A DNA stretch of 34,046 bases. Origin: an uncultured Variovorax sp. (lineage in GTDB: Bacteria > Pseudomonadota > Gammaproteobacteria > Burkholderiales > Burkholderiaceae_C). Position 1 is the first letter of the stretch; every line of letters starts with the position of its first letter. Position numbers and translations under genes: made by a program. Of this stretch, positions 24,118 to 32,848 are shown piece by piece. The notes under the pieces were generated by a model. It made no database searches. It had not been told where the DNA came from and saw nothing but the letters and a program-made list of their open reading frames with translations. The stretch is from assembly GCA_913776885.1 (NCBI GenBank), contig CAJYQC010000139.1:1-34046 (forward strand). The letters are read 5' to 3'.

Positions 24118-25608
24118 ATGCTTCAGCTGCTCAGGGCCGTAATGAGCTCCATGCTGGCCAAGGTCGCCGGCCTGCTCTTCCTGCTGCTGCTCCTTTGCAT
24201 TCCGCTGGGAGAGATCGATTCGATCAACCGCGCCCGCGGCGAGAGCCAGCGAGAGGCGGCCAGCGAGCTCGCCGCCACCTACGCGGGGCGCCAGACCATG
24301 GTGGGCCCGCTGCTTCTGGTGCCCTACGTGGAACGCTGGATGGAGCCGCTGCGCAACGCGCAGGGCAAGGTGATCGGCCAGGAGCCGCGCAGCAAGGAAA
24401 TGGCACACGTGGTGTTCCCCGACAAGCTGCACATCGAGGGCACGATGGCGCCGCAGGAACGCTATCGCGGCATCTTCAAGATTCCCTTCTACACGCTCGA
24501 CGCCACGCTCACCGGCGGCTTCGCGGCATTCGACCCCAAGGCAGTGACGCACAGCGAGGCCGACTCGAAGATCGAATTCAAGGCACCGCTGATCGCCTTC
24601 AACGTGAGCGACCTGCGCGGCCTCGACGGCTCGCCGGGCATGACCATGGGCGGCGAGGCCCTGCGCTTCAAGCAGCGTGTGCCGGGCCTGGACGACGACG
24701 CCTGGTTCGCCAACGGCATCCATGCACCGGTCACCGGCGCGGCGCTCACGGCCTGGCAGGCCGGCACGCCGATCCCCTTCGAGATGAAGCTGGGCCTGGT
24801 CGGGCAGGACACGCTCGCCATCGCGCCCATCGCCGAGGAGACCGCCGCGCACCTGAGCTCGCCCTGGGCGCATCCCAGCTTCGGCGGCCGCTTCCTTGCG
24901 GCAGAACGCAGCGTGACGGCACAGGGCTTCGACGCCCGCTGGCGCGTGTCCTCGCTCGTGACCTCGGCACGCGAACAGGTGCGCGCAGGCCTTTCGAGCC
25001 GCGGCGGCGCAGTGGAAGTGGCCAGCAGCGCCGACGTGGCGGCGTCGGCTGCCCCAGCCGTCGCGCCGCGCCGCAACCTGGGCCCTTTGCAGACCTTCGA
25101 CGTGTCGCTCGCCCAACCCATCAACGTCTATTCGATGAGCACGCGCGCCGGCAAGTACGGCGTGCTCTTCATCGGCCTGGTGCTGATGGCGGCCTTCATG
25201 TTCGAGCTGTTCCGCAAGCTGCGCCTGCATCCGATCCAGTACGGGCTTGTGGGCCTGTCGATCGCGCTCTTCTTCCTCCTGCTGCTGGCGCTTTCTGAGA
25301 AGTTCGCCTTCCGGTGGGCCTATGCCGGCGCGGCTTCGGCAAGCGTCGCGCTGCTGGCGGTGTACTTCAGCGCCGTGCTCGGCGGCTGGCGGCGCGGCAT
25401 GTCGTTCGGCGCGTTCGTGGCGCTGCTGTACGGCGCACTCTATGGCCTGCTGGCTTCGGAAAGCAACGCGCTGCTGCTGGGTGCGCTGCTGATCTTCGGC
25501 ATGCTGGCCACGCTGATGCTCGTGACGCGCAAGGTCGACTGGTACGCGCTCTCGCGCCGCAACGAAGCCGCGCCCGTGGCTCTGCCCGAAGCGCAGACGG
25601 CTGCATGA
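24118..25608 (+). CDS. creD: Inner membrane protein CreD
   Basis: In this 496-residue protein the first membrane helix (about 10-32) is followed by a large periplasmic domain (about 35-330). A block of five or so helices then ends the protein (from about 340). Family signatures include IPLGEIDSINRARGESQ near the N-terminus and FKAPLIAFNVSDLRG in the periplasmic part. CreD is the main effector of the CreBC two-component regulon in gamma-proteobacteria and affects envelope integrity and beta-lactam response. GAGGAG precedes the ATG at 24118. Its stop overlaps the start of the GH3 gene (ATGA), so the two are coupled. Confidence 0.93.
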   Translation: MLQLLRAVMSSMLAKVAGLLFLLLLLCIPLGEIDSINRARGESQREAASELAATYAGRQTMVGPLLLVPYVERWMEPLRNAQGKVIGQEPRSKEMAHVVFPDKLHIEGTMAPQERYRGIFKIPFYTLDATLTGGFAAFDPKAVTHSEADSKIEFKAPLIAFNVSDLRGLDGSPGMTMGGEALRFKQRVPGLDDDAWFANGIHAPVTGAALTAWQAGTPIPFEMKLGLVGQDTLAIAPIAEETAAHLSSPWAHPSFGGRFLAAERSVTAQGFDARWRVSSLVTSAREQVRAGLSSRGGAVEVASSADVAASAAPAVAPRRNLGPLQTFDVSLAQPINVYSMSTRAGKYGVLFIGLVLMAAFMFELFRKLRLHPIQYGLVGLSIALFFLLLLALSEKFAFRWAYAGAASASVALLAVYFSAVLGGWRRGMSFGAFVALLYGALYGLLASESNALLLGALLIFGMLATLMLVTRKVDWYALSRRNEAAPVALPEAQTAA

Positions 25609-26897
25609 AGCTGCTGCGGGTCATCGCCGGTGCATCGGGCTGGCTGGCGCTGGCCGTGCTGTGGTTCTGGGCCTGGCACCTGAAGGATCCGCACCTGCGC
25701 TTCATGCGCGCGTGGGAACTGCCGCTTTTGTCGGCGTTGCTGCTCGCGGGCATCTTGGTCGCGTGGCGTTTTGCACGAGGCAGGCTGCGGCCCGTGGCGC
25801 TGGGACTGGCATTCGCAGCGCTGCTCACGGCGATCTGCCAGGAAGCGATGTCGCGCAAGCACCGCGCCGAGGTGAACGCCATGGAGGGCCCGCTCGCGCA
25901 GGCCGTGGGCGCGCATTTCATCGTCGGCTACGACGACGCCAGGGAACTGCGCGACCTGACCCGCAAGGGATTGATCGGCGGCATCTTCGTCACGGGCCGC
26001 AACGTCCAGGGCCGAACAGCCGAGTCGCTGCGCGACGAGATCGCGGGCCTGCAGGCCTTGCGCAGTTCGGCCGGTCTTGCGCCGCTGATCGTCGCCACCG
26101 ACCAGGAAGGCGGCGCCGTCTCCCGCCTATCGCCGCTGGTCGAGCGCCAGCCCTCGCTCGCCTCGCTGCTCGAAGCCGACCTGCCAGACGATGAACTCGT
26201 CCGGCGCGCCCACGCCTACGGCGCACAGCAGGGCAGGGCGCTCGCCGCGCTGGGCATCACGCTCAACTTCAGCCCCGTGGTCGACCTGCGCACCGGCCGC
26301 GCGCCAGGCCGGTGGGACTTCCATACCCGCATCGACGAACGCGCCATCTCGGCCGACCCGGCGGTCACTGCGCAGGTGGCGCTCGCTTACGAGCTGGGCC
26401 TCGAATCGGCTAAGGTGCGAGGCACGCTCAAGCACTTTCCCGGCCTGGCGGACGTGGCCGAGGACACCCACCATTTCGCCGCCGAACTGCGCACGCCGGT
26501 CGCCCGGCTCTCGGCCCGCGACTGGAGGCCGTTTCAAGACGTATCGAAACATTCGGATGCGGCCATCATGCTCGGCCATGTCATCCTCGCGGAACTTGAC
26601 GCCGCTTATCCGGTCTCTTTCTCGCGCAAAATCGTGCAGCGGATGATCCGCGGCGAGTGGGGCTACCAGGGCCTGCTCGTCACGGACGATCTCACGATGG
26701 GCGCGGCCTACAACCGCGGTCTCTGCGACGCCACCGTCCGCGCGCTCGACGCCGGGGTGGATCTTCTGCTTATCGCCTTCGACCACGACAAGTACTTCGA
26801 CGCCATGCATTGCGCGCAGCGTGCTGCGCGGCAGGGCACGCTCGAGCTACGGACGCCGGAACGCGGCGGCGCGCGGCGGCTCCAATCCTTTCGCTAG
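25605..26897 (+). CDS. Membrane-anchored GH3 (NagZ-like beta-N-acetylhexosaminidase)
   Basis: In this 430-residue protein the first ~80 residues hold about three hydrophobic segments; the rest is a GH3 barrel. NagZ-type features are present: TDQEGG (165-170), KHFPG (276-280), the acid-base dyad D287-T-H289 and the nucleophile D361 in VTDDLTMGA. Ordinary NagZ is cytosolic and shorter, and has a conserved HG after the KHFPG motif. Here this position reads LA. The start overlaps creD by 4 bp. NagZ makes the muropeptides that signal beta-lactam damage, so a link with CreD and PBP1A is attractive. The membrane part predicts a periplasmic or membrane-bound role instead of cytosolic recycling. Confidence 0.87.
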   Translation: MKLLRVIAGASGWLALAVLWFWAWHLKDPHLRFMRAWELPLLSALLLAGILVAWRFARGRLRPVALGLAFAALLTAICQEAMSRKHRAEVNAMEGPLAQAVGAHFIVGYDDARELRDLTRKGLIGGIFVTGRNVQGRTAESLRDEIAGLQALRSSAGLAPLIVATDQEGGAVSRLSPLVERQPSLASLLEADLPDDELVRRAHAYGAQQGRALAALGITLNFSPVVDLRTGRAPGRWDFHTRIDERAISADPAVTAQVALAYELGLESAKVRGTLKHFPGLADVAEDTHHFAAELRTPVARLSARDWRPFQDVSKHSDAAIMLGHVILAELDAAYPVSFSRKIVQRMIRGEWGYQGLLVTDDLTMGAAYNRGLCDATVRALDAGVDLLLIAFDHDKYFDAMHCAQRAARQGTLELRTPERGGARRLQSFR

Positions 26898-26914
26898 CCA
26901 AACAGGCATTTCCC

Positions 26915-29320
26915 ATGTTCAAACGCTCAAATTCCAAGGCCCCCGGCGACGACGGCGCGGCGCCGCCCGGCTCCCGCTTCGACTGGAAGCGCATCGCCGG
27001 CTGGGGCGCCATCGGTGTCGGCTCCGGCGCGCTGGTGGTACTGGTCGCAGCCATCGTCGCCGTGGTGGCCATCTATCCGAAGCTGCCCGACGTCTCGGAG
27101 CTTTCCGACTACCGCCCCAAGCTGCCGCTGCGCGTGTACTCGACCGAGGGCCAGCTGATCGGCGAGTTCGGTGAAGAGCGCCGCAACCTCACGCCCTTCG
27201 CCAACATCCCGAAGGTGATGAAGGACGCGGTGCTGGCCGTGGAGGACGCCCGCTTCTACGACCACGGCGGCGTCGACTACAAGGGCTTCGTGCGCGCGGC
27301 CGTGGCCAGCCTGAAGGGCGGCCGCCAGCAGGGCGCCTCGACCATCACGATGCAGGTGGCGCGCAACGTGTACCTGAGCTCCGAGCGGACGCTGAGCCGC
27401 AAGACCTACGAGATCCTGCTGGCGATGCGCCTGGAGCAGCAGCTCACCAAGGACCAGATCCTCGAGATCTACCTGAACCAGATCTACCTCGGCAACCGCG
27501 CCTACGGTTTCGCCGCCGCGGCCGAGACCTATTTCGGCAAGCCGCTGCAGAACATCACCATCGCCGAGGCCGCGATGCTTGCCGGCCTGCCGAAGGCGCC
27601 CGGCGCGAACAACCCGGTGGCCAACCCGCGCCGCGCGCGTGCGCGCCAGCTGTACGTGATCGACCGCATGCAGGAGACCGGCTTCATCACCGCCGAGCAG
27701 GCGGCCGCCGCGAAGAAGGAAGAACTGCACCTGCGCGATGCGGCCGACCCCAACCGACTGCATGCCGAATACGTGGCCGAGACGGTGCGCCAGATGATGT
27801 ACGCGCAGTACGGCGACAGCATCTACACCAGCGGCATGAAGGTCTACACCTCGATCGTGGCGGCCGACCAGGCTGCGGCGTACAAGTCGCTGCGCAAGGG
27901 CATCATGGACTACGAGCGCCGCCAGCCCTACCGCGGACCCGAGAAGTTCGTCGACCTGCCGAGCGAGCCGAAGGAGGTCGACGAAGCGGTGGACGACGCG
28001 CTCGCCGAGCATCCCGACAACGGCGACGTCATCGCGGCCGTGGTGCTCGATGCGAGCGCGAAGGAAATCAGCGCGGTGCGCGCCAATGGCGAAACCATCC
28101 AGATCACCGGCGAGGGGCTGAGACCCGCGCAGTCGGGCCTTGCTGCGAAGGCGCCGCCCAACATCAAGATCCGCCGCGGCGCGGTCATCCGCGTGGCGAA
28201 GACGCCGAAGAACACCTGGGAGATCACGCAGCTGCCGGAGGTGGAGGGCGCCTTCATCGGCATGGACCCGCGTAGCGGCGCCATCAAGGCACTGGTGGGC
28301 GGCTTCGACTACGGCAAGAACAAGTTCAACCACGTGACACAGGCCTGGCGCCAGCCGGGTTCGAGCTTCAAGCCGTTCATCTACTCGGCCGCGCTCGAGA
28401 AGGGCTTCACGCCCGCCACGGTGGTGAACGACGCACCGCTGTACTTCGACGCCAGCGCCAATGGCGGCCAGCCCTGGGAGCCGAAGAACTTCGAGGGCAC
28501 CTACGAGGGCCCGATGCCGCTGCGCACCGCGCTGATGAAGTCGAAGAACCTGGTCACCCTGCGCGTGCTGCAGTCGATCGGCACGCCCTATGCGCAGGAC
28601 TGGGTCACGAAGTTCGGCTTCGACAAGGACAAGCAGCCCGCCAACCTGCCGATGGGCCTGGGCGCGGGCTCGGTCACGCCGATGCAGATGGCGGTGGGCT
28701 ATTCGGTCTTCGCCAACGGCGGCTACCGCGTCAATCCCTACCTGGTCACGCGCGTCACCGACCTGCGCGACAAGGTCATCATGGAAACCGAGCCGCCGGT
28801 GCTCGACGAGACGCGCCGCGCGATCCCGCAGCGCAACGCCTTCATCATGGATTCGCTGCTGCAGAGCGTGGTGCGCAACGGCACCGGTTTCAAGGCCTAC
28901 CAGGCGCTCAAGCGCGACGACCTCTTCGGCAAGACCGGCACCACCAACGATTCCTTCGACACCTGGTTCGCAGGCTTCCAGCCGACCATGGTGGGCATCG
29001 CGTGGGTCGGCTACGACACGCCGCGCCAGCTTGGCGTGCGCGGCGAGACCGGCGGCAGCCTGAGCCTGCCGATCTGGACCGGCTACATGCAGACCGCGCT
29101 GCAAGGCGTGCCGGTGACGCTGCCGGCCCAGCCCGCGGGCGTGGTGAGCATCGACGGGGAGTGGTACTTCGACGACTTCACACCGGGCCACAACGTGGCG
29201 AGCCTGGGCCTGGAGAGCAGCGACACCGCGCCGCTGCCGGTCGAGCAGCTCACCGGCGCGCCGGTCGGTGCGCCGCCCCCGCCGGAGGAGCGCAACCGGA
29301 TCCTCGATTTCTTCCGGTAG
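26915..29320 (+). CDS. mrcA: Class A penicillin-binding protein 1A
   Basis: This 801-residue protein has a cytoplasmic N-tail and one membrane helix (about 31-54). The GT51 domain has catalytic E110 (AVEDARFYDHGG) and STITMQVARN. The transpeptidase domain has the active-site S483-SFK486, SKN 543-545 and KTGT 673-676. An OB-like region lies between (roughly 350-440). It polymerises and cross-links peptidoglycan. The ATG at 26915 has only a weak ribosome site and is 17 bp behind the GH3 stop, so this gene may be the third member of the creD operon. All catalytic residues are intact. Confidence 0.94.
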   Translation: MFKRSNSKAPGDDGAAPPGSRFDWKRIAGWGAIGVGSGALVVLVAAIVAVVAIYPKLPDVSELSDYRPKLPLRVYSTEGQLIGEFGEERRNLTPFANIPKVMKDAVLAVEDARFYDHGGVDYKGFVRAAVASLKGGRQQGASTITMQVARNVYLSSERTLSRKTYEILLAMRLEQQLTKDQILEIYLNQIYLGNRAYGFAAAAETYFGKPLQNITIAEAAMLAGLPKAPGANNPVANPRRARARQLYVIDRMQETGFITAEQAAAAKKEELHLRDAADPNRLHAEYVAETVRQMMYAQYGDSIYTSGMKVYTSIVAADQAAAYKSLRKGIMDYERRQPYRGPEKFVDLPSEPKEVDEAVDDALAEHPDNGDVIAAVVLDASAKEISAVRANGETIQITGEGLRPAQSGLAAKAPPNIKIRRGAVIRVAKTPKNTWEITQLPEVEGAFIGMDPRSGAIKALVGGFDYGKNKFNHVTQAWRQPGSSFKPFIYSAALEKGFTPATVVNDAPLYFDASANGGQPWEPKNFEGTYEGPMPLRTALMKSKNLVTLRVLQSIGTPYAQDWVTKFGFDKDKQPANLPMGLGAGSVTPMQMAVGYSVFANGGYRVNPYLVTRVTDLRDKVIMETEPPVLDETRRAIPQRNAFIMDSLLQSVVRNGTGFKAYQALKRDDLFGKTGTTNDSFDTWFAGFQPTMVGIAWVGYDTPRQLGVRGETGGSLSLPIWTGYMQTALQGVPVTLPAQPAGVVSIDGEWYFDDFTPGHNVASLGLESSDTAPLPVEQLTGAPVGAPPPPEERNRILDFFR

Positions 29321-29417
29321 CCGGGCTTCTTCGGGGAGCCGGAAGCCAAGGCGGTTTCGCGGTGCCTACACTCGGTACCGCCTCCCGCCTTTTCCTTTTT
29401 CTCCTTCACCCGCATCC

Positions 29418-30038
29418 ATGGAAATCCTCACCCTGGTGGCACTTGTCGCCGCCGGCTTCTACATCCTCAAGTCCAGGGAACAACGCCTGCGCATCGCCCT
29501 TCTGGCCAGCCACCTCGGCCGCTATCAGATCGAGAAGCTGATGGAGAGCCTCACCTCCGGCTACATGCGCTGCCTCGGCGAGGACGACGCCGAGCGCCGC
29601 CGCCAGATCTGGCAGATCCTGGACGGCACCGAGGAAAAGCTCTCCGGCCAGATCGACGGCTTCGCAGCCGAGTTCTCGCGCATGCCCGAGCCCGTCACCC
29701 GCGTGAGCAAGCTGCCGGTGGCCATTCCGCTCTTCACCCAGTTCTTTCCATCTGCGACCTTCGACATGCGACAGGCGTTGCTCATCCATGCACGCGGCAT
29801 CGCCGGCGTGATGCGCAACGAAGAGGGCCGCACGCCCAAGTCGAAGGCCTACATGATGTCGGCCGAGCTGTTCCTGCTGCAGCACACCTGCCACTGGTAC
29901 TGCCGCTCGAAGACGGTGGCTTCGGCCCGCATGATCGGGCAGCACCAGACTCAGTATCTGCAGGCGCTGGGCGCCGTGAGCCCGCAGACGCGCGAAGCCT
30001 ATTGCGCGCTGATCGGGCGGACCGCCGTGCCTCAGTGA
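29418..30038 (+). CDS. Conserved hypothetical protein with N-terminal membrane helix
   Basis: In this 206-residue protein an N-terminal hydrophobic segment (MEILTLVALVAAGFYIL) is followed by a helical, positively charged body (EQRLRIALLASHLGRYQIEKLMESLTSGYMRCLG) and a conserved-looking end with cysteines (QHTCHWYCRSK). I do not recognise a family. It lies 97 bp behind PBP1A on the same strand. Its stop overlaps the creC stop by 7 bp in a convergent arrangement. Confidence 0.75.
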   Translation: MEILTLVALVAAGFYILKSREQRLRIALLASHLGRYQIEKLMESLTSGYMRCLGEDDAERRRQIWQILDGTEEKLSGQIDGFAAEFSRMPEPVTRVSKLPVAIPLFTQFFPSATFDMRQALLIHARGIAGVMRNEEGRTPKSKAYMMSAELFLLQHTCHWYCRSKTVASARMIGQHQTQYLQALGAVSPQTREAYCALIGRTAVPQ

Positions 30039-31471
30039 TGTGACGACAGCGGCAGCGTCAGCGTGGCCACCGCGCCGCCGCGCGACGCGTTGCCCAGATC
30101 GATGCGGCCATGGTGCAAGGCCGCGATCTCCTTGACGAAGGCCAGGCCCAGGCCCGTGCTCTTCTTCTGGCTGTGCGGCCTCGCGAGCGAATAGAACTTC
30201 TGGAAGACCTTTTCCTGCGCGTAGTCCGGAATGCCGGGGCCATGGTCGCGCACGCTCACGCGGGCGAGCTTCGATGTGGTTTCGAGCGTGAGCAGCACCT
30301 CGCTGTTGGGCGGCGAGAAGTCGATGGCGTTGTCGAGCAGGTTGCTGATGGCGCGACGCAGCAGGAACGGGTCTCCTTCGGTGCGGGCTTCGTTGCGGAT
30401 GTTCACGAGCAGCCTGATGTTGCGCTTCGCAGCCGCGGGCTGTGCGCTGGCAGCGATGTCTTCGATCAGCGCGGCCAGCGACACGGCTTCGGTGCGGTCG
30501 AGCGCGCGCCGGGTTTCCAGCGCTGTGAGCTCCATCATGCGGTCGACGATCTCCTGGATGCGCTGTGTCTCCCGCTCGATGTTCTTCAGGAAGCGCTCTC
30601 GCTCGGGGTGCGGCATCGACGGCTCCTGCAGCAGCTCGGCCGCGCCGCGGATGGCCGAGAGCGGGCTCTTCACCTCGTGTGTGAAGGTCTGCACGTAGTC
30701 GGCGACGTAGTTGCGCCCGGTGAGCGCGTCGCGCATCTCGCTGAAGCCGGTGCGCACGCCGTCGACCGCGCGGCGCGCCATGCGTGAGAGGCTCAGGCTG
30801 CGCTGGGCGCGCACCCAGGTCCAGTAGTCGCGGATCAGCCCGAAGGGCCGCACCAGCCAGACCGAGACGATCAAGGTGAGCAGCAGCAGCGCCAGCGCCG
30901 AACCCACGCCGACCCAGATGGTCCGCCCGCGCGCGTCCTCGACGAACTGGCCGAAGCTCTGCACCGGCTTGCCGACGCTGACCATGCCGACGATCTCGTT
31001 GTTCCAGCGGATCGGCGCGCCCACGTACATGACCGAGGTGCGCGGATCGCCGTCGACGTCGCGCGTGGTGCGCGCACCGTACACACCGGCCAGCGTGCGG
31101 CTCACGTCGCTCCATTTCGAATAGTCGGCGCCGAGGTGCCTGCCGAGCGAATCGAACATCACGCGGCCGTTGCGATCGGTGACGTACACGCGCAGCTCGA
31201 CGCGGCTCTTGTGCAGGTTGTAGATCTGCGCCGAGAACTCGCGCGCGTAGAGCGTGCGGAAGAGTGGCTCTAGCCGTGCGGTGTTGATGGCGCCGGCGAT
31301 CACGTCCTGCTCGACCAGGCTGGCCACCAGCTGCGAAGTTTCGACCAGCGATTCCTCGGCCGATTCGCGGTAGCGCGGGTCGATGTCGGAGACGACGCGG
31401 TACAGCAGGAAGGCGATGCCTGCCGTGTAGATCAGCAGGATGCCGATGAATATCCGGGTGCGCCGTGTCAA
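30032..31471 (-). CDS. creC: Sensor histidine kinase CreC
   Basis: From a TTG start at 31471 the protein has 479 residues; a GTG at 31504 would add 11. Two membrane helices frame a periplasmic sensor with the CreC signature (YVTDRNGRVMFDSLG, then YGARTTRD). HAMP-like, HisKA and HATPase domains follow: H265 in FTHEVKSPLSAI, NLLDNAIDF, DHGPGIPD and GLGLAFVK. I prefer TTG because GGGGGAG lies nine bases before it, and because the 11 upstream codons lie inside an intergenic repeat. CreC responds to metabolic or cell-wall stress and phosphorylates CreB. Confidence 0.9.
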   Translation of the reverse strand: MTRRTRIFIGILLIYTAGIAFLLYRVVSDIDPRYRESAEESLVETSQLVASLVEQDVIAGAINTARLEPLFRTLYAREFSAQIYNLHKSRVELRVYVTDRNGRVMFDSLGRHLGADYSKWSDVSRTLAGVYGARTTRDVDGDPRTSVMYVGAPIRWNNEIVGMVSVGKPVQSFGQFVEDARGRTIWVGVGSALALLLLTLIVSVWLVRPFGLIRDYWTWVRAQRSLSLSRMARRAVDGVRTGFSEMRDALTGRNYVADYVQTFTHEVKSPLSAIRGAAELLQEPSMPHPERERFLKNIERETQRIQEIVDRMMELTALETRRALDRTEAVSLAALIEDIAASAQPAAAKRNIRLLVNIRNEARTEGDPFLLRRAISNLLDNAIDFSPPNSEVLLTLETTSKLARVSVRDHGPGIPDYAQEKVFQKFYSLARPHSQKKSTGLGLAFVKEIAALHHGRIDLGNASRGGAVATLTLPLSSHH

Positions 31472-31480
31472 GGCCTGGCT

Positions 31481-31560
31481 CTCCCCCAGGCCTGGGCCGC
31501 CCACGCCCTTGCGGGGGGCGGCACCTGCGGCCCGGCAAAGCCGGTTCCGCGGGATTCCGC
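31481..31560 (-). repeat. Comamonadaceae-type intergenic repeat, copy B
   Basis: Read on the minus strand, it carries CCGCGGAACCGGCTT, GCCGGGCC, CAGGTG, GCCCCC and a terminal GCCTGGGGGAG in the same order as the copy at 33914-34000. It fills most of the creB-creC gap. Its end supplies the GGGGGAG ribosome site of creC. Confidence 0.7.
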
Positions 31561-31583
31561 GAAAAGGCGGGCCAGGGCCGGCG

Positions 31584-32375
31584 TCATGCCCTTGATGGCA
31601 GTTCTTCGTTCAGCGCATAGCCGGTGCCGCGCAGCGTGCGGATCGGCTCCACGTCCGGCGCGATCGCCTTGAGCTTGGCGCGCAGGGTCTTGATGTGCGC
31701 GTCGACGGTGCGGTCGAAGCTGTCGCTGGCGTCGTCCCAGACCAGTTCGAGCAGTTCGTCGCGCGTGAAGACGCGGCCCGGGCGCTGCACGAGCAGCCGC
31801 AGCAGGCCGTATTCGTAGCGCGAGAGTTCGAGCAGCTTGCCGTAGTAGCGGATCTGCATGCGCTCGGTGTCCAGCGCGAAGGGCGATGCGGGGGTCTGGG
31901 AGGCCGCAGGAGCGCCGTTTGCCTGATTTTGCTGCCCCCCCACGTGGTTCGGGGCTGCGGTGCCCTGGGAGGCTCCTGAGCCGTTTCTGGCGCTGCGGCG
32001 CAGGATGGTCCGCACACGGGCGACCAGTTCTCTGGGGGAAAAGGGCTTGGCGATGTAGTCGTCGGCGCCCAGTTCGAGGCCGACCACGCGGTCTATCTCG
32101 TCGCTGCGGGCCGTCAGGAACACCATGGGTACCTGGGGGCCCCCCATGGACTGATTCAGCGCCTGCAGGCGCTTAAAGAGTTCGAAACCGTTGAGATCGG
32201 GCAGTCCGATGTCAAGGATGGCCAAGGCGGGTGGTTCCTGCGCGAACTGGGCGATGGCTTCCTCGGCGGTGGCGCACCACACGGGGACGAATCCGTCGCT
32301 CTTCAGGACGTATTGCAGCGTGTCGGCGATGCCCGACTCGTCTTCGGCGATCAGGATCCGGGGTTTGAAGCTCAT
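31584..32375 (-). CDS. creB: Response regulator CreB
   Basis: In this 263-residue protein the receiver domain has E11-D12, phospho-acceptor D55, T88 (FLTAR) and K110. The C-terminal winged helix (about 168-258) contains RYEYGLLRLLVQRPGRVFTRDELLELVW and RTLRGTGYAL, as in the OmpR/CreB group. The linker between them (about 127-167) is unusually long and low in complexity (GSGASQGTAAPN, GGQQNQANGAPAASQTPAS). The loop before the FLTAR strand is also extended. The gene is followed by creC on the same strand. It should bind TTCAC-N6-TTCAC sites such as 24019-24034. Confidence 0.92.
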   Translation of the reverse strand: MSFKPRILIAEDESGIADTLQYVLKSDGFVPVWCATAEEAIAQFAQEPPALAILDIGLPDLNGFELFKRLQALNQSMGGPQVPMVFLTARSDEIDRVVGLELGADDYIAKPFSPRELVARVRTILRRSARNGSGASQGTAAPNHVGGQQNQANGAPAASQTPASPFALDTERMQIRYYGKLLELSRYEYGLLRLLVQRPGRVFTRDELLELVWDDASDSFDRTVDAHIKTLRAKLKAIAPDVEPIRTLRGTGYALNEELPSRA

Positions 32376-32513
32376 CCGCGAATGTTAGCGAGGGGGAGAA
32401 GGACCGGGACGGCTGGTTCCGAGCGCCCCGGACGCGACCGGCGCGGCCTTTCGCGGCTTTTTTTTCGGGCGCGGCGTTTCCTGTCTTCTATCTCTTGTTC
32501 TTCTTATTCAAAT

Positions 32514-32525
32514 TAGTAGTAGTAG
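32514..32525 (+). repeat. Four tandem TAG triplets (DnaA-trio-like)
   Basis: TAG is repeated four times, then ATAAGG. The DnaA-trio element of bacterial origins is a run of TA(G/A) triplets beside DnaA boxes. A weak box lies 18 bp further right. Confidence 0.45.
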
Positions 32526-32543
32526 ATAAGGATCGACCCTCGC

Positions 32544-32552
32544 TGTGGACAT
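32544..32552 (-). promoter_or_regulatory. Weak DnaA box
   Basis: TGTGGACAT on the plus strand differs from TGTGGATAA (the reverse complement of TTATCCACA) at two positions. It is the nearest box to the TAG run. Confidence 0.35.
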
Positions 32553-32662
32553 GCCGGTTTTTCCGTTATGCGACAAGCACTTGTCATACCGCTGTCACTG
32601 TGCGCAGCCGCGCTTCCGATCTGTACCCGCCACATGGACAACATTGGGTAACCCTTCGGGCC

Positions 32663-32671
32663 TGTGGATAA
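32663..32671 (-). promoter_or_regulatory. Consensus DnaA box (TTATCCACA)
   Basis: The plus strand reads TGTGGATAA, a perfect consensus DnaA box on the minus strand. Confidence 0.75.
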
Positions 32672-32839
32672 ACCATGCCTTGTTCCAGAAATGTCCCCAG
32701 ACTTGTCCTTTGACGGCCCTTCCGAAATCTGCGAAAGGCGGTTTTCGTCCGGAGAAATTCATTGCTGAAAAATTGAGCAGATCAAGGATTTGTCAATGAA
32801 ATCAAGGAGTTGCAAGACCCCTACATGGAAGTGCCGACG

Positions 32840-32848
32840 TTATCCACA
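32840..32848 (+). promoter_or_regulatory. Consensus DnaA box (TTATCCACA)
   Basis: A perfect TTATCCACA on the plus strand, 177 bp from the box at 32663 and in opposite orientation, 94 bp before the next gene. Confidence 0.75.

Noticed and set aside
21841-25230. A 1129-codon open frame on the minus strand, spanning the exosortase target and creD
   Set aside because: It is antisense to creD and out of frame with the VIT/VWA gene, has no recognisable domain, and consists of His/Gly/Arg-rich sequence typical of GC-rich shadow frames.
26927-29191. A 754-codon minus-strand open frame
   Set aside because: It lies entirely antisense to PBP1A, whose catalytic motifs are intact, and shows no domain of its own.
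29321-29345. Possible terminator after PBP1A
   Set aside because: CCGGGCTTC and GGAGCCGG pair only with a bulge and no U-run follows.
32440-32470. T8 run after GC-rich sequence as a terminator
   Set aside because: No convincing stem precedes the T-run and it lies between divergent genes, where no transcript should end.
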